From Tausonia pullulans (Eukaryota > Basidiomycota > Tremellomycetes > Cystofilobasidiales > Mrakiaceae): a DNA stretch of 64,000 bases. The DNA lies in assembly GCA_951802195.1 (NCBI GenBank), contig OX637637.1, forward strand, positions 496,001-560,000, in the 5' to 3' direction. Positions 22,339 to 33,800 of the stretch are shown piece by piece (position 1 is the stretch's first letter; the number at the start of each line of letters is the position of its first letter). The position numbers were made by a program, and so were the translations under genes. The notes beneath the pieces were generated by a model, which did no database searches, was not told where the DNA came from, and saw nothing but the letters and a program-made list of their open reading frames with translations.

Positions 22339-23100
22339 ATGACCCGCATCATCCACGTTGTCCTCTGGAAGCTCGCCCCCCCGCCCGCGGGTGTCGACGC
22401 GCTCGTCCATAAGCAGCAGGTCACGTCGGGCTTCGCCAAGCTCCTCAAGGTCGGTCCCACCCTTCCCCCCTTGTCTCTACTAGGGCTCCATCTCCTTCCG
22501 GAAGCGATGCAGCTGGAGTGGATGTAGCGAACAGGCCAAGTTCTAAACTGAACGGCGCCGCCTCTCTCGCGGTGACTCGCAGGTCCCTGGGCCCATCAGC
22601 GGACACCTCGGCGAGCCCAAGATCGCCGACCGGACCAAGGGCTTCGACTATGGTGAGTCATGAGAATATAGCAGGCCACTCTCTGCTGTGAAGGAAGGGA
22701 GGCCAGGCAGCGGAGGAGACGTGCCTCATTTGTTCGCATAGGACCGCGGGTCTTAAGCGACGACGAGACGACAAACCCATCTCGTCCGACCGACTCCCCT
22801 TCCTGTACATAGCCTTAAGCATCTCCAGCCGTTTCGGTTAACAATCGTAACCCGTTCCTTTAGGTTTCTATTCCGTCTTTGAGTCGATGGAGACGCTCAA
22901 GAAGTACGCGGTCTCGGACGAGCACATGAAGTGAGTTTGGTCCGACTTTCTGTCGAAAGAGAACAGAATTAGGGACTCTAGCACAGCTTCCCGTCAACAT
23001 ACTGATATCTTGATGTGGAACTTTCTCAAGGGTTGTCATCGAGGATATCCGGCCCAACACGGTCGACGTGATGGCATACGACTTTGAGATCGACGCCTAG
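22339..23100 (+). CDS. Stress-responsive A/B barrel (Dabb) domain protein
   Basis: Small dimeric alpha-beta barrel protein of about 105 residues. Four exons: 22339-22449, 22583-22652, 22864-22930 and 23031-23100, all with GT...AG borders and matching phases. The protein starts MTRIIHVVLWKLAPPPA, the typical first strand with the conserved His, followed by GFAKLLKVPGPISGHLGEPK, TKGFDYGFYSVFESMETLKK, YAVSDEHMKVVIEDIRPNTV and a final strand VDVMAYDFEI. The F-D-(Y/H)-(G/A)...F-x-S/T and Y-x-x-x-x-x-H blocks are those of the Dabb family. Its exact role is unknown; plant members are stress-induced and some fungal ones act as cyclases or hydrolases. It lies alone among plus-strand housekeeping genes. 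Confidence 0.9.
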
Positions 23101-23324
23101 GTCGGACGAGTGGCTCCGAAACCAAACTCTTCTGAATTCTAGCTATTCTGTAGATCTTTGCAAACCTGTGTTAACTTCTGCGACTTGTCGGGTCTTATGA
23201 AGCCTGTTGAATGTGAAGAGAAATGATCACACTGAGAGAAAGCGCGGTCGGACCGTGCCGCCAATGAAGGCCGTGGAAGAACGGCTCAACTCGGTCTCTT
23301 CCCAGCCACGAACACCGCTGCGAC

Positions 23325-25163
23325 ATGGCCGACAGCCGGTACCCAGGAGATCCTCCGCTCACTAAGTCTCAAAAAGAGCGGCGGCGCAAGGCAAGGAGGC
23401 AGGCGGAAGACAGGGCGGCAGCAGAGGCCGCGTACGAGGTCCCTCAACAGGTTCAGCGTGCTCTTGCGCCGAATCTCGCTCCTCGGGCAACGCTGCCCTC
23501 CAACCCAGGAAGGTCGTCGACTCTGAGAAGCACTCCGTGAGTTGATCCAGTGTAGGGGTGTTAATAGTGTACTGATTTCCTGCGTCCTGACGTGTTCAGT
23601 ATGAAGCAGGCCGTCGATGCAAAGCCGTGAGTACTTGGAGAGCTCTAGATCACCTGAGCGGGTTCACGCTAGCAGGAGCTCACAATCTCACCCTCCCTCT
23701 GCCATTGCGTTGTGACCACAGCCTCTATTCTGGATTCGTCGATTACGCTGTGGGAGCGTATTCAGACCCTGCGGTACCTCGTTTGGGTCTGGCGATTGCA
23801 GGGAGCGCGCCGCCTCCACCAGCGCCAAACGCGTACACATCGTCGTCATCGCGTCGCGCCAACCCCGTCAACCCGCACGAGCTCCTTCCAGAATTCAACT
23901 ACACCGACTATCTCACCGAGATGGTGTATGTCACTGGAGAGAGGACAACCGGTGCATGCATCAATCTTCTCAGGCCGTAAGCGAATTCTGCTGCTCGGCC
24001 ATCCCCAGCTTATGGCTTTTGTCGTTGCTTGCTCATTCTCTCTCCCTCCAGACCGATCGCCATGGACGTCGAGTGGACACCTGCCCGTGTCAAAGGACAA
24101 CAACAAAACCCTGTCGCCCTCTTACAGCTTGCGGATAAACACATTATCATCCTCGTAGGTGTCCTTTTTTCAACGTTCAATCATAGCTTCCACCTGATCT
24201 CCTTTTTCTTGCAACTCGCAGATCCACGTCTCGGAGATTCGAAGGAGTGTCGGGAAGCTGCCTATGCAACTCATTAACATGCTTTCCGACCCAAGGATTG
24301 CCAAAGTCGGCTGCGGTATTCGTGGTCTGTATTCTCTCCTTCTCGTCATGGAGCTTTCAAGGCTGAATTTTTATTCACTCCTCATCTGAACAGAGGATGC
24401 CAAGAAGCTGGAGAAGGACCTGGGGCTGAAGTGCGACGGCCTTGTCGACTTGAACGACCTCATTCCACCAAAAAAGACTATTGGACGAACCGGAATCACT
24501 GTGAGTCCCCCAACCTTCGTTCGTTTGCCCGCTCGATCTCTCGAGGTATTCAAACCTTCCCACGGGCCCTAGTCGACCAACGCCTGGGGTCTTGCTGGGC
24601 TCACAGCCGAGCTGCTCAGCAAGCGGCTTTCTAAACCCCAGGTGCTTCAACAGAGCGACTGGGGAGCTCCAGCCATGCTCAGCCCCGGTCAAATACACTG
24701 TCAGTCGCGTTTCGCGCGCTTTGATAGAGGGACATACGAGCTGATGGAGTGCCTGCATAGACGCCGCCAACGATGTGTACAGCACAGTCCAGATTCTCGA
24801 CGCTCTCCAAATCCGCGCCTTCAAGGAGCGTGATAAGCTGAAGCATCTTTCAGACGACAAATATTGGGATTGGGACAATTTGGAGATCATCTCAAAAAAT
24901 CAGTTCAGGTCCCTGGAAGTGGATCGGTGCGTTCTTTCGACCCAGTCCGTGTCGAGCCACGGTTATTCGTCCTGACAACCAACTCTGTCTCCTCTTTCAG
25001 CCTCGTCGAACAATTTGAACACCAACGTTTGGGGGAGGCCTTCCACCCATGCGCCCCGATCGACCCAATATCGTACGCTATAGCCCACGAGATGGTCTAT
25101 GGCGAGAATCGTGCCGACTTCGGTTACTCCGATGGCGACAGCGACGGCGAGAATGGCTACTAA
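23325..25163 (+). CDS. WRN-type DEDDy 3'-5' exonuclease domain protein
   Basis: Nuclease of the DnaQ/RNase D superfamily closest in layout to the Werner exonuclease domain. It starts MADSRYPGDPPLTKSQKERR with a basic linker. The conserved core reads TEMVYVTGERTTGACINLL, then Exo I AMDVEWTPARVKG (Asp and Glu), LLQLADKHIIILIHVSE, LSDPRIAKVGCGIREDAKKL (Exo II Asp), GLVDLNDLIPP, LAGLTAELLSKRLSKPQVLQ, and Exo III YAANDVYSTVQIL (Tyr and Asp). All four acids of DEDDy are present. The C-terminal part has DKYWDWDNLEIISK and an acidic end GYSDGDSDGENGY. Several short introns, all GT...AG. It has no helicase domain, so it is a stand-alone exonuclease as in plants and fungi. Two related copies follow directly. 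Confidence 0.9.
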
Positions 25164-25715
25164 CTACTATAGGCGTGGTCGTCACGACCACTTTGTGCCT
25201 TCTTAACTACGTAATTTGTACTCGTTCGAACTGGCCTTCGCTTGAAAATTTCCTTGGCTTTCGTCGAAGATCTCGCCGTCAGTTGAACAGTAGATCCTAA
25301 GCAGTTGGCAGTCGGGGAACGCTCAGCCTGTTTCTGGCTCGCTTGTGCATCTTCGATTCCAGGACGGTCGGTATGACATGTTCCAAATGCAATGATCATG
25401 CATTTATACGAATTCCAGTTTCTGCCGTGCTGTCAACGATGTATGCGCACGCGTGAGTCGGTCCAGTCCTAAACTGTGACTCCATCTTCTCCTCCCAGCG
25501 ACGAGCTAGCAACCAGCGCTCGTTGAGTGGCGAGGGATGAATGCGTGTGCTCTTGAACTGCTGAGTATCTCCTCTCAGACGAATCGCGTCGATCCAAGTT
25601 GCCAGCTCCAAGCCGTGAATGCGAAGCTCACGACTCGAATGTGACGCTCAGCACCAGCTCAACCTAATTCGGTGATCATAGAACTCGACCGCTCTTGACC
25701 CTGTCTGTCCGCCCA
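25164..25715. other. Spacer between exonuclease gene and exonuclease fragment
   Basis: No gene seen; short open frames on both strands lack motifs. Confidence 0.45.
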
Positions 25716-26060
25716 GTCCAGCTACATCCATTACTCGGCCGAAATGGTGTATGTCACTGGAGATAGCACTGCCAATACATGCGCTAGTTTCTTCGAAGGG
25801 TAGGCGAACATGCCTGAGCCCATCGACTAGCTCCCGCCTTTGTATCCACGAGAATTCATGGTATGGGATGCGGCGACCTGACATTGCTTCAACTCATCAC
25901 TTTTCGTACCACGGGAATATTGATATCCGTTGAATGCGATGGGAGCACGAACCTATCATCATCGCTCTTTCGCCACTGCATCTCACAGACAGCTAGTCTT
26001 GACGATACGGACAGGGATATCGATCTTAGTAGAGGAATGGGACAGTTTGACGCTTGTTTA
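25716..26060 (+). pseudogene. Fragment of a third exonuclease-like copy
   Basis: The stretch SSYIHYSAEMVYVTGDSTAN then TCASFFEG (25716-25800) aligns with NYTDYLTEMVYVTGERTTGA and CINLL in the intact gene upstream, and is followed by GT as in that gene. About 100 bases on, ILISVECDGSTNLSS resembles the Exo I exon, and SLDDTDRDIDL resembles the next strand. Nothing comparable to Exo II or Exo III follows before the next copy begins at 26202. It looks like the front part of a tandem duplicate that has decayed, or unannotated leading exons of the next gene; the second is less likely because that gene has its own version of the same block. Confidence 0.6.
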
Positions 26061-26201
26061 CTACGAGAAGAGAGCAAAAGAAGGCCTGCTGGGGCTTGAG
26101 AGCTTCTCCGCCCATCCCTCGACTCTCCTGTTTGTCCGGCCTTGGCACACTCTAGCTCTCGGTCCCCGCCTTCCTCCAACCGTCCTCCACCGACCACCAA
26201 C

Positions 26202-27407
26202 ATGTCGAGCAGCCGATCAGGAGGAGGTATCCTTCTGCCAGTGAAAGAGCTCAATGGCAAGCCGCCTCATCAGGAGCGACTGAGGAGATGGAGTTTTCGC
26301 AAGGCGGAGGTCGTCGTCGCGCCGATGAATGCAGGGAGGACGTCGGATGCCGCCGACCAGGTGCTCCCCTTGTTCAACTTCGATACCTACGACGAGCCCA
26401 ACTGCAGAGGCGAGATGCTCTATTGCCGTCGAATTCGGACGGCCGATAACTGTATCAAGTTGCTCAACCCAAAAGGGTGAGTTTGAACGCGCATTGCGCA
26501 TGACTGGTGTCTATCAATGTCTTCTCCCTTCTGACCTTGAACGGTTCTTGACCTCGCAGTCCTCTCGCCTTGAGCATTCAGTGGACGCACACTATCGTCA
26601 AGGGCCAACATTCGAACTCAGCCGCTATGGTCCAGCTCGCCGACCGAGACCTGGTCGTTCTAGTCCGTCCTCCGTTGAATCGGCGCGTTTCCAGTACTGG
26701 AGCTTTTCTGATATAAGTATCCCCTTTAACCCTTAGATCCACCTTTCTGAATTACATGATACGATCCCTCCTGGCCTTTTGCGGCTTCTCGCTGATCCAG
26801 CAAGAGTGAAAGTGGGCTTCGGAATCCGAGGTCGGTGGGTCGATCGATCGCCCCCTGCAAGCTCTCATTCTGACGACCGACATTCCTCAGAGGTGGGAGA
26901 GAAGCTCTTCCGGGATCTCAAGATAGAAGTGTCCGGATCTGTTGATCTCAACGACCTCGTCACTCCACGGAAGACTGCCCCCAAACTCGTTGGTGCTGCA
27001 GCGGTCAGTCTACTTCACGCTCGCTCCTTTTTTTTATAGGATATCACTGACTCTCGTTCCGCAGATTCTTTCTAAGTGGGACCTTCCAGGTCTGACAGCT
27101 GAGATTCTCGGGCGACGGATCGATGAGATGGAGGCGGCCACCCTCGAGCAGAGCGACTGGAGTCAAGGAGGCCCCTTAAGCGACGCTCAGCTGCGTTGTA
27201 AGCTCATCCAGCATCTCTTTCGCCTTATAGTGACGAAGCTAATCTTCCTTTTTGCTCGTCTCGCAACAAGATGCCGCCAACAAAGTCTCCAGCGCGGCGA
27301 TGATCCTCGAGCACCTCCGCAGCCGCGCGCTAAAGGACCAGATCGTTGCGCGGAGGTTACCTTATGGCCGGTATTGGAATTGGGAGAAGCAGCTGATCGA
27401 CTGCTAG
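26202..27407 (+). CDS. WRN-exonuclease-like pseudoenzyme (catalytic acids lost)
   Basis: Tandem paralogue of the exonuclease gene at 23325. The fold markers are kept: MLYCRRIRTADNCIKLLNP, then at the Exo I place LALSIQWTHTIVKGQ, AMVQLADRDLVVL, IHLSELHDTIPPGLLRLLAD, VKVGFGIREVGEKLFRDL, SVDLNDLVTP, LSKWDLPGLTAEILGRRI, and at Exo III RYAANKVSSAAMIL, ending YWNWEKQLIDC. Compared with the upstream copy the two Exo I acids are Ser and Gln, the Exo II Asp is Val, and the Exo III Asp is Lys. All four metal ligands are therefore gone. Yet the frame is open across about six exons and the GT...AG sites fit, so it is not obviously decaying. It may be a binding or regulatory protein. The start could also be at 26142. 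Confidence 0.75.
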
Positions 27408-27545
27408 TCTGGATTCAGGGTGGGAAGAGATAGAACAATAAGAGCGATTCTTAATTTACACTGATATCTAATGCATGCTGCTCAGTTGACTATGTCTCTA
27501 TGAAAATGCGCATGTGATTTTGGTGCTCCTTTAGCTCTCCCCCTC

Positions 27546-30515
27546 TCACTCCTTCATCCCCTCACTATCCTCTTTCTTCTTCTTCTCCAGCTCCTCTTGC
27601 CTCTCTTTAATCGCCCCCTGCAGTATATGCAACGCTCCTTCTTCCGCTTCTTTCGCGACCCCCTCCTCCCCAAGCGCCCCCTTTGCCTTCTCCAGCTCCT
27701 TAATGAACATCTCCGTCCCTCCACCGCCAGCCGCCCGTCCCGCCGCGCCCAACAAAGCACACACGTTCGCTTTGAGCTCAGGCGCAGTTTGGGGAGAGGT
27801 GAGGACCGAGCCGAGGACAGTCAGGGTCGTGCGTGTCTCGGTGGCTTCTTCATCGGTCGTTGGGGCGGAGGTTCGTTCAAGGAGGAGAGGGTGCATCAGG
27901 GAGCGGGCGATGATCTTGGCTGTGAGGTCGAGATTAGTCTGTTAGCCCCTAGCCACGTGAGATAAGTCCAGGCGACAGCGACGTACCCCCATCCAAACTC
28001 GAGCTAGCGAGCACCGCAAGTGATACCACTCCCTCCACAACCAACACCGTCATCTTCCCCGCCACCCCACCCCTCAGCAGCCCAATCAGCGTATTTACCA
28101 CCTCTTTTTCCGTCAGCGCCGCGCGCGCCTTTTCGATGTCTGCGTCTATATCCTTGTTCTTGGGTACGTCAGAGTATAGTGTTCGGGTGGCGTTCACGAG
28201 AACCCGGGCGGCTTCTGCGCGGAGGGGGAAATCGTCGGTTCGGGCGAGGAGGGCGAGCATCGGCTGGACTGGGGGAGTCGGTTTCTTCGATGTGGGGTTG
28301 AGGAGGCGGAGGGAATTGGTAACTGGAGCGAGATGTTAGTTGGGCTGTCTGCCAAACGAGAAAGACAGAAGCGCGCACCAGAGCCCTTGCAGAGGTGCTT
28401 GAGGATGCCTATCGCTCCACCCTGAACGCTTGCCACGCGGTCGAGCCGCGTCGCGAAGCAGTCCATCTCAAGCACGATGCGCTCGATGATGCCCGCATCG
28501 CCGAGAAGGGACTTGTTCTTATCGGGGATCGCGAGGTTCTTAAGAAGACCGACTGCAAGATGGGAAGGAGTTAGGGAAGAGAAGCATGGTAAGAAGTGGC
28601 GAGACAGCTCGCACCGAGAGCGTGCTGAAGCTTGACATCCGTCTTGGCGTCCAGTAGAGGGACGATCCGCTCGAGGAGTTTTGAGGGCGGGGCGAGAAGG
28701 GCGACGCAGCTCGCCTCTGGTGTTTTGATGACGGGACAAGATCAACAAAGATAGAAGGAGTAGCGGTAGTGCATCCTTATTCACCGCTCCTGGCGAGGTT
28801 CCCAATTGACAGAACCGCGCAGATGAGAAGATCCTCCCTGCTTCCCTTGTCACTCTCACCCTCCTTCGTCGAAGTCGAAGGCTTGGCCTTTTCGAGCCAG
28901 TCCTCCATCCGATGGAGGAACCAGCTCTGGCCGTTATCAAAGAGTACGTCAGAGAGAGCGTCACACCCGCTAACGGCGACGACGGTCTTGATGAGCTTGC
29001 CCTTGACGCCCGAGAGAAGCTTATCAAGGTTGGTGTCCTCCTCCTCGTCTTCCTCGTTGTCCTCCCCATCGTCTCTACCAGTTGAAGCAGAAGGCCGGAC
29101 GGGTGCGTTCAATATAAAGTCGAGAATGCGAGCAAGAGCGGGCTGGTCCCCGCCGAGGTTGAACTCCCCAAGGGCCTGCTGCCACTTGGCCGACTCCCTG
29201 GCAGCGAGCTCGAGAATCTGCGCAACAAGGACGAGGATCTGAACGTCGGTTGCGGACTGGGCGGAAGAGCGGGTGCCATCATAGGCGAGGATCGGGGCGA
29301 GGAGGAGAGGGAGGAGAGAGGGCGAGAGAGGAATGGCGGGTTTCTCTAAGGGGAGTTGCCGACGTGAGCTAGTGGTTGCCGACCCGGGCTTCGGGCAGGT
29401 ATCGCTCACCGAGAAGGGAGACCTCGCCGATAATCTTCCACGCCCAGAGAGCAATGCTCGACCGAAGTTCGACGTCCTCGGCGGTGTTGCCCGGGAGGTA
29501 GAGCGTATTGGCAAGCGTCAGTAGGTTCTCGATCGGGTAAGCTGAGCTAGAGAGGGCCGTCAAGGTCGGCACTGTGACGAAAGAACCATATCCGTCAGGA
29601 ATATAGCTGATATATGCTTGGAGAAAAGGGAGGGACAACGCACTATGACCGAGCGTGATATTAAGGAGCGCTCCGACGACGCTTCGGGTGAGTCCAAGGT
29701 CATCCTTCTCCGGCGTTGGCGCAGAGGCGAGCCCGGCGACGAGGGAGAGGAGGATTTGAGGGATCGTTTGGGAGAGGAGGCGGTCCCGGTTGGCATCTGG
29801 AAGGATGATGATGGACGTAAGTCAGACTTTGATGGACGTGGCGAGATTACGTGCAACCCTGTCAGACATCGCGCGCGCGTCCCTGACGTGCGCATTGACA
29901 GCCCACCGGCAAGTCCATCGCTTCACAATACGGGCTGGTGGACGCCTGAAGAAGTGGTACACGGGCCAGCTTCTCAATCAAAGAGGCATAACTCACCACA
30001 CTCGAAGCAGAGGTTGCCAGCAACGCGACAGAACTGGACGACGGCCTCAGCCTTGACACCCTTGGGGAGCATCGCCTTGGCTTCGATCGACCCGGCAACG
30101 TCAGGCAGCTCGAGGGCGAGGCGGAGGATGCTTGCCATGAGCTCCGGGAGGGATGTCTTTCCGAGAGGGACTCTCAGCTCGTCTATTTCATTAGACACGG
30201 CGTGACGGATAGGGACGACAAGTTATCAGCGCGTGTCGCCGGAGGGAGATAGACGAGATGGCAGGGGGAACAGGGAAAGGAAGTCGTCGGCTCACCATCC
30301 TTGAGGCCATCGCCGAGGATCTGGACGAGTTCGGCGACTTCCCTCCAGGCATCAGACCCAGACTCGAGGTCCCCCTCAGCTGGAGGCAGCTCGGACTCTG
30401 GATGGTCGACGTTCTTGGGCTGGGCGTCTGGGAGGAGGACCTGAGACTCGTAGAGCTGGTCGAGACGTGCGAGAAGGGCAAGATGGGAGGAGATGAGAGG
30501 GACAGGGGTTTCCAT
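27546..30515 (-). CDS. Rap1 GTPase-GDP dissociation stimulator 1 (SmgGDS) homologue
   Basis: Armadillo-repeat protein that binds prenylated small GTPases (Rap, Rho, Ras types) as chaperone and exchange factor in the cytoplasm. The start METPVPLISSHLALLARLDQ lies at 30515. Helical repeats continue over about eight exons: ELRVPLGKTSLPELMASIL, GVKAEAVVQFCRVAGNLCFE, LLTLANTLYLPGNTAEDVEL, WKIIGEVSLL, FLHRMEDWLEKAKP, LLICAVLSIGNLARS, LQHALVGLLKNLAIPDKNKS, LLGDAGIIERIVLEMD, GGAIGILKHLCKGS and LRAEAARVLVNATRTLYSDV. CxxR-N-L and GLLKNLAIP-type repeats are those of SmgGDS. The C-terminal end is a Lys/Glu-rich tail at 27546. The stop is only about 140 bases from the convergent exonuclease-like gene, and the promoter is shared with TSC1. 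Confidence 0.85.
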
Positions 30516-30890
30516 CGTAGTCAATAGTTTGTGGTTGATGGTGGTTGATGGTGGTTGATGGGGGTATCGATTGGCTTCTAAGGAGGTCGAGCGCGTCACA
30601 GGTCGTCGACGATGGTCTCCACCCCTCCAACGACCCTGACCTTGCAGCCAGCTCCACCTCCCAACCAACCACCACCTCGGCCCCAGTCGCTTTAGTGCAT
30701 ATCTCGGCCATACAAGCAACTGCCCAAGCTTCTCCACTGTGCGTCGTCCAGTCCCCCTCTCACCTCTTTCCCCGATCGCGCGCCCTCCCCCGTGGACGTG
30801 TGCTGACAGCTGTTCAGCTCCTCGCCTCTTCAGATCAGATCCCTCCCTCTCCTCCGGCCGCCCACTCATACATTCAACCTTCCTGCACAT
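30516..30890. promoter_or_regulatory. Divergent promoter between SmgGDS and TSC1
   Basis: The starts of the two genes are 375 bases apart and point away from each other, so they share this spacer. It holds three perfect copies of GTGGTTGATG directly upstream of the SmgGDS start, and a T/C-rich stretch before TSC1. Confidence 0.7.
30531..30560. repeat. Three tandem copies of the 10-mer GTGGTTGATG
   Basis: Perfect head-to-tail repeat, 16 bases upstream of the SmgGDS start codon, in its probable 5' UTR or proximal promoter. Confidence 0.9.
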
Positions 30891-33800
30891 GCAGAAGCAG
30901 CCGCCTCCCTTGGTCCCGGCGCGGCTCCTCTCGACGTCGGACGGCTACACCAGATGGCGTGAGGCCGCCCTCGGCGTCTACCTCGGCCACCCGCCGCCGA
31001 CGGCCGAGGAGGGCAACGACGATGCGGCAGACCCGCTGTTCGCTAACTCGTCTCATGACGAGATCGAGACTGCGCTCATCTCGTGGGGGATTCAGGAGCC
31101 TAAGGTCGGTCCCGCTTCTGCAGGTGCTGGTGCTGTTGCTGGTGTTTGTTGCGGCGAGCTGGGGCATAAGCAGCGCGCTTCTCCGAGGGCAGGGGAGCGC
31201 TCCCGCTCGCTCGCTTTCCACGTCAACTTTCTGACTCCCTGATTGGACTGACATCCGACTTGCTACCGCTCCTCCGCTTCTCGATGATGCACCCAATCGC
31301 CCTCTCCATCTCCGTTCCTCTCCGGTCACATACATTCTTCGCTCATTAAGGCTTTCATTGAGCTCCTCTGCCCGTCATTCGAAATCTCGTCTCGACGGTT
31401 GGCCGTTACCACACTCTTCTACCGCCACCTCCTCCAGCAATCGCACAACACCAGCTACCTCCCGGGGACGACATTCTTCGAGGCATTCCTAACCTCGTGC
31501 CAGGTCGACGTCAGCACGACGCTCTTCTGGAACGAAATCCTCTGCCTTATGACCATGATCTCGGGAGCCCCTCTCGCCTTCGTCGACAGGTGCGTCGATG
31601 GTCGAAAGGCACGCAGCAACGACGCCCACTCACTCCTTCATCCCTTCCAGGCTTCCTGAACTCTTCGTCGTCCTAGCCCGAGTCCTCTGCTGGAAAGACC
31701 GACGCGCGGGCGCCATCGATGACGACGAGTCGGGCCACGACCACACCGAGAGCAGCTTTCACATTCGTCTCCCCAGTCAATCGACGCTCGACAACCCAGT
31801 CTCGGATACTGAGGGTGCGTCCATTGATCCGGAGGCGCAGCCTGCCAAGAAGCTCGTCTGGGATCGACTAGGTGAGCTTGACTCGTTCTGCGCTCATCGC
31901 TTGCAAGCTGGATCTGACCTCGACCTTCGCCCTAGGTGCCTCGTTTGATCGACGGCACGCCTTGTCTCCCCCACCGGACAAGTATGCCCTGCTCTCCCAG
32001 CTGTATTGCATCTGGCCATGCAACGTTCTCGCCTTTCTTCGGGATCCCAAGCGGTACCTTGTCGATAAGGGCCTGCTTGTGAGCAAGGAGGGCTCCCCAT
32101 GGGAAGACGTCTTTGACCGCGATGAAGTCAGATCACAGAGTCGTGTGAGTAGTGGCACACGCAACAGAAGCATTCTGCTCAAATTGCTGAATCTTTTGCA
32201 TCTCCACCCAGGATCTCCTTCGTCAACTCACCGGTGCGCCGCTTGCGCCTAGTGCCCATAGCTCTCTCCACTGACTTGGTCGTCTCCCCTCCTCCCTCCA
32301 AGTCAACCCCGACATCCTCTTCTTCGACGCCAAATCTGAGCTCTCCGAAGCGAATCAGCGCAAATGGTCCAAAATTCCCTCGAATGAGATCGTCCACCGC
32401 GTCTCGATTCTTCGCGTGCTTGATCCCCCCCCTCCCCAGTCCGTCTTCACGCCCTCGACGCTCAAAACGTCTTCTTCCTCCCTCTCTGCCTCGCGTCCCA
32501 CACACGTCGTTGGCAATCCGTCTTCTCCCAACTCACGCACCTCGAAACCTCTCAGTCCCGTCTCCGCAGCCAGTTCTACACTATCTATCATTACCACGAC
32601 CGATGGTTCCACGATCCCTTCGGCGTCTTCGACATCCAAGCCCCCCACCTCCGCAACATCCCCGATGTCCCCAACCTCAACGACGAGCGCGAGCCCCAGC
32701 CACACCGCCACGCATGTAGCTGTCCGCACCGGGATCCCGATCGTCGAACGCGACCTTGTCAGCTCTGTCATACCGAAACAGTACCATGAGATGGTGGAAA
32801 CCCGAGCGCGGCTCCAGCTCGAGGGACTCGAAAAGCCGCCGAAGAATGAGCTTGAACAGCTGAGGATGGAGACACTTTTGCTGAAGGTGAGTTGCTGTGG
32901 CGCTTGGTGAGCGGAGGGAGAGTGTAAAGGAGGTCTGACGATGATGTGGATCTGCAGAACGAGCTCATGTTTGAGGTCTACCTCAAGAACAAATTCGCCG
33001 CTCGTCAGTAGCTCAACGCAAAGCAAGCAAGCTAGCGGTGGCGTCGCAACTGACTCTTCCTCCCTCTCTGTAATTGACAGACAACAAGCGCCTTCATCAC
33101 GACCAAGTCTTCCGTGCTCGGGAGGAGGCTGAGCGCCAATCCCTCGTACGTCCTACCCATTGAACCGCTTCCTCCTTCTGGCTGACCTCTGCCATCTCCC
33201 CCACTCTTCAAGCGCGACGCCTACAAATCTCTCGGGAATCAAGTCCGCATGCTCGAGGACCGCATCGCACAAATGAAGACGGACCACGCCCGCGACACAG
33301 ACAACCACCGTGACAAGTATGACCGGCAGCAGGAGAGACTTAACAACTCGAAGAATAAGGTCGCCGCTGCGGTGGCGGAGCTCGAGCCGCTCAAAACGAC
33401 GTTGAAGGCGCTAACGGTGGGTCTGGCTTTCAGTAGGCCTTGTTTTGACTGAGTTGACGGAAGATGATTCGTCCGTGTCGCAGGAGGAAAAGGATAAGCA
33501 GCGCGCGGAGCTCGCAGAGGTCAAGAACCAGTGCGCGAACCCTCTCCTTCTCTCTCTTTCGAACCTCATTTGATACTCCTTCCCTCTGTAGGCGCTTCAA
33601 GCTCGAGAATGAGCTTAATGAGGCCAAGCCCAAGATGGCCGTGGGTCGCTCGCTCTCTTTCTTGGTTTGTGCTTTGGGACTCATCAATCCTTCGTTTGGC
33701 TTGACTTCACAGGCAATCGCCGACTTTGAGAACCAGATTGAGAAGCTCAAAAAGCTTGCCTTGCTTGCGTGCGTGCTTGCTCTCTCTCTCTTCTCTAATT

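Noticed and set aside
28194-29069. 291-codon minus-strand open frame in another phase of SmgGDS
   Set aside because: The armadillo-repeat exons use a different frame; this one is a shadow running through introns.
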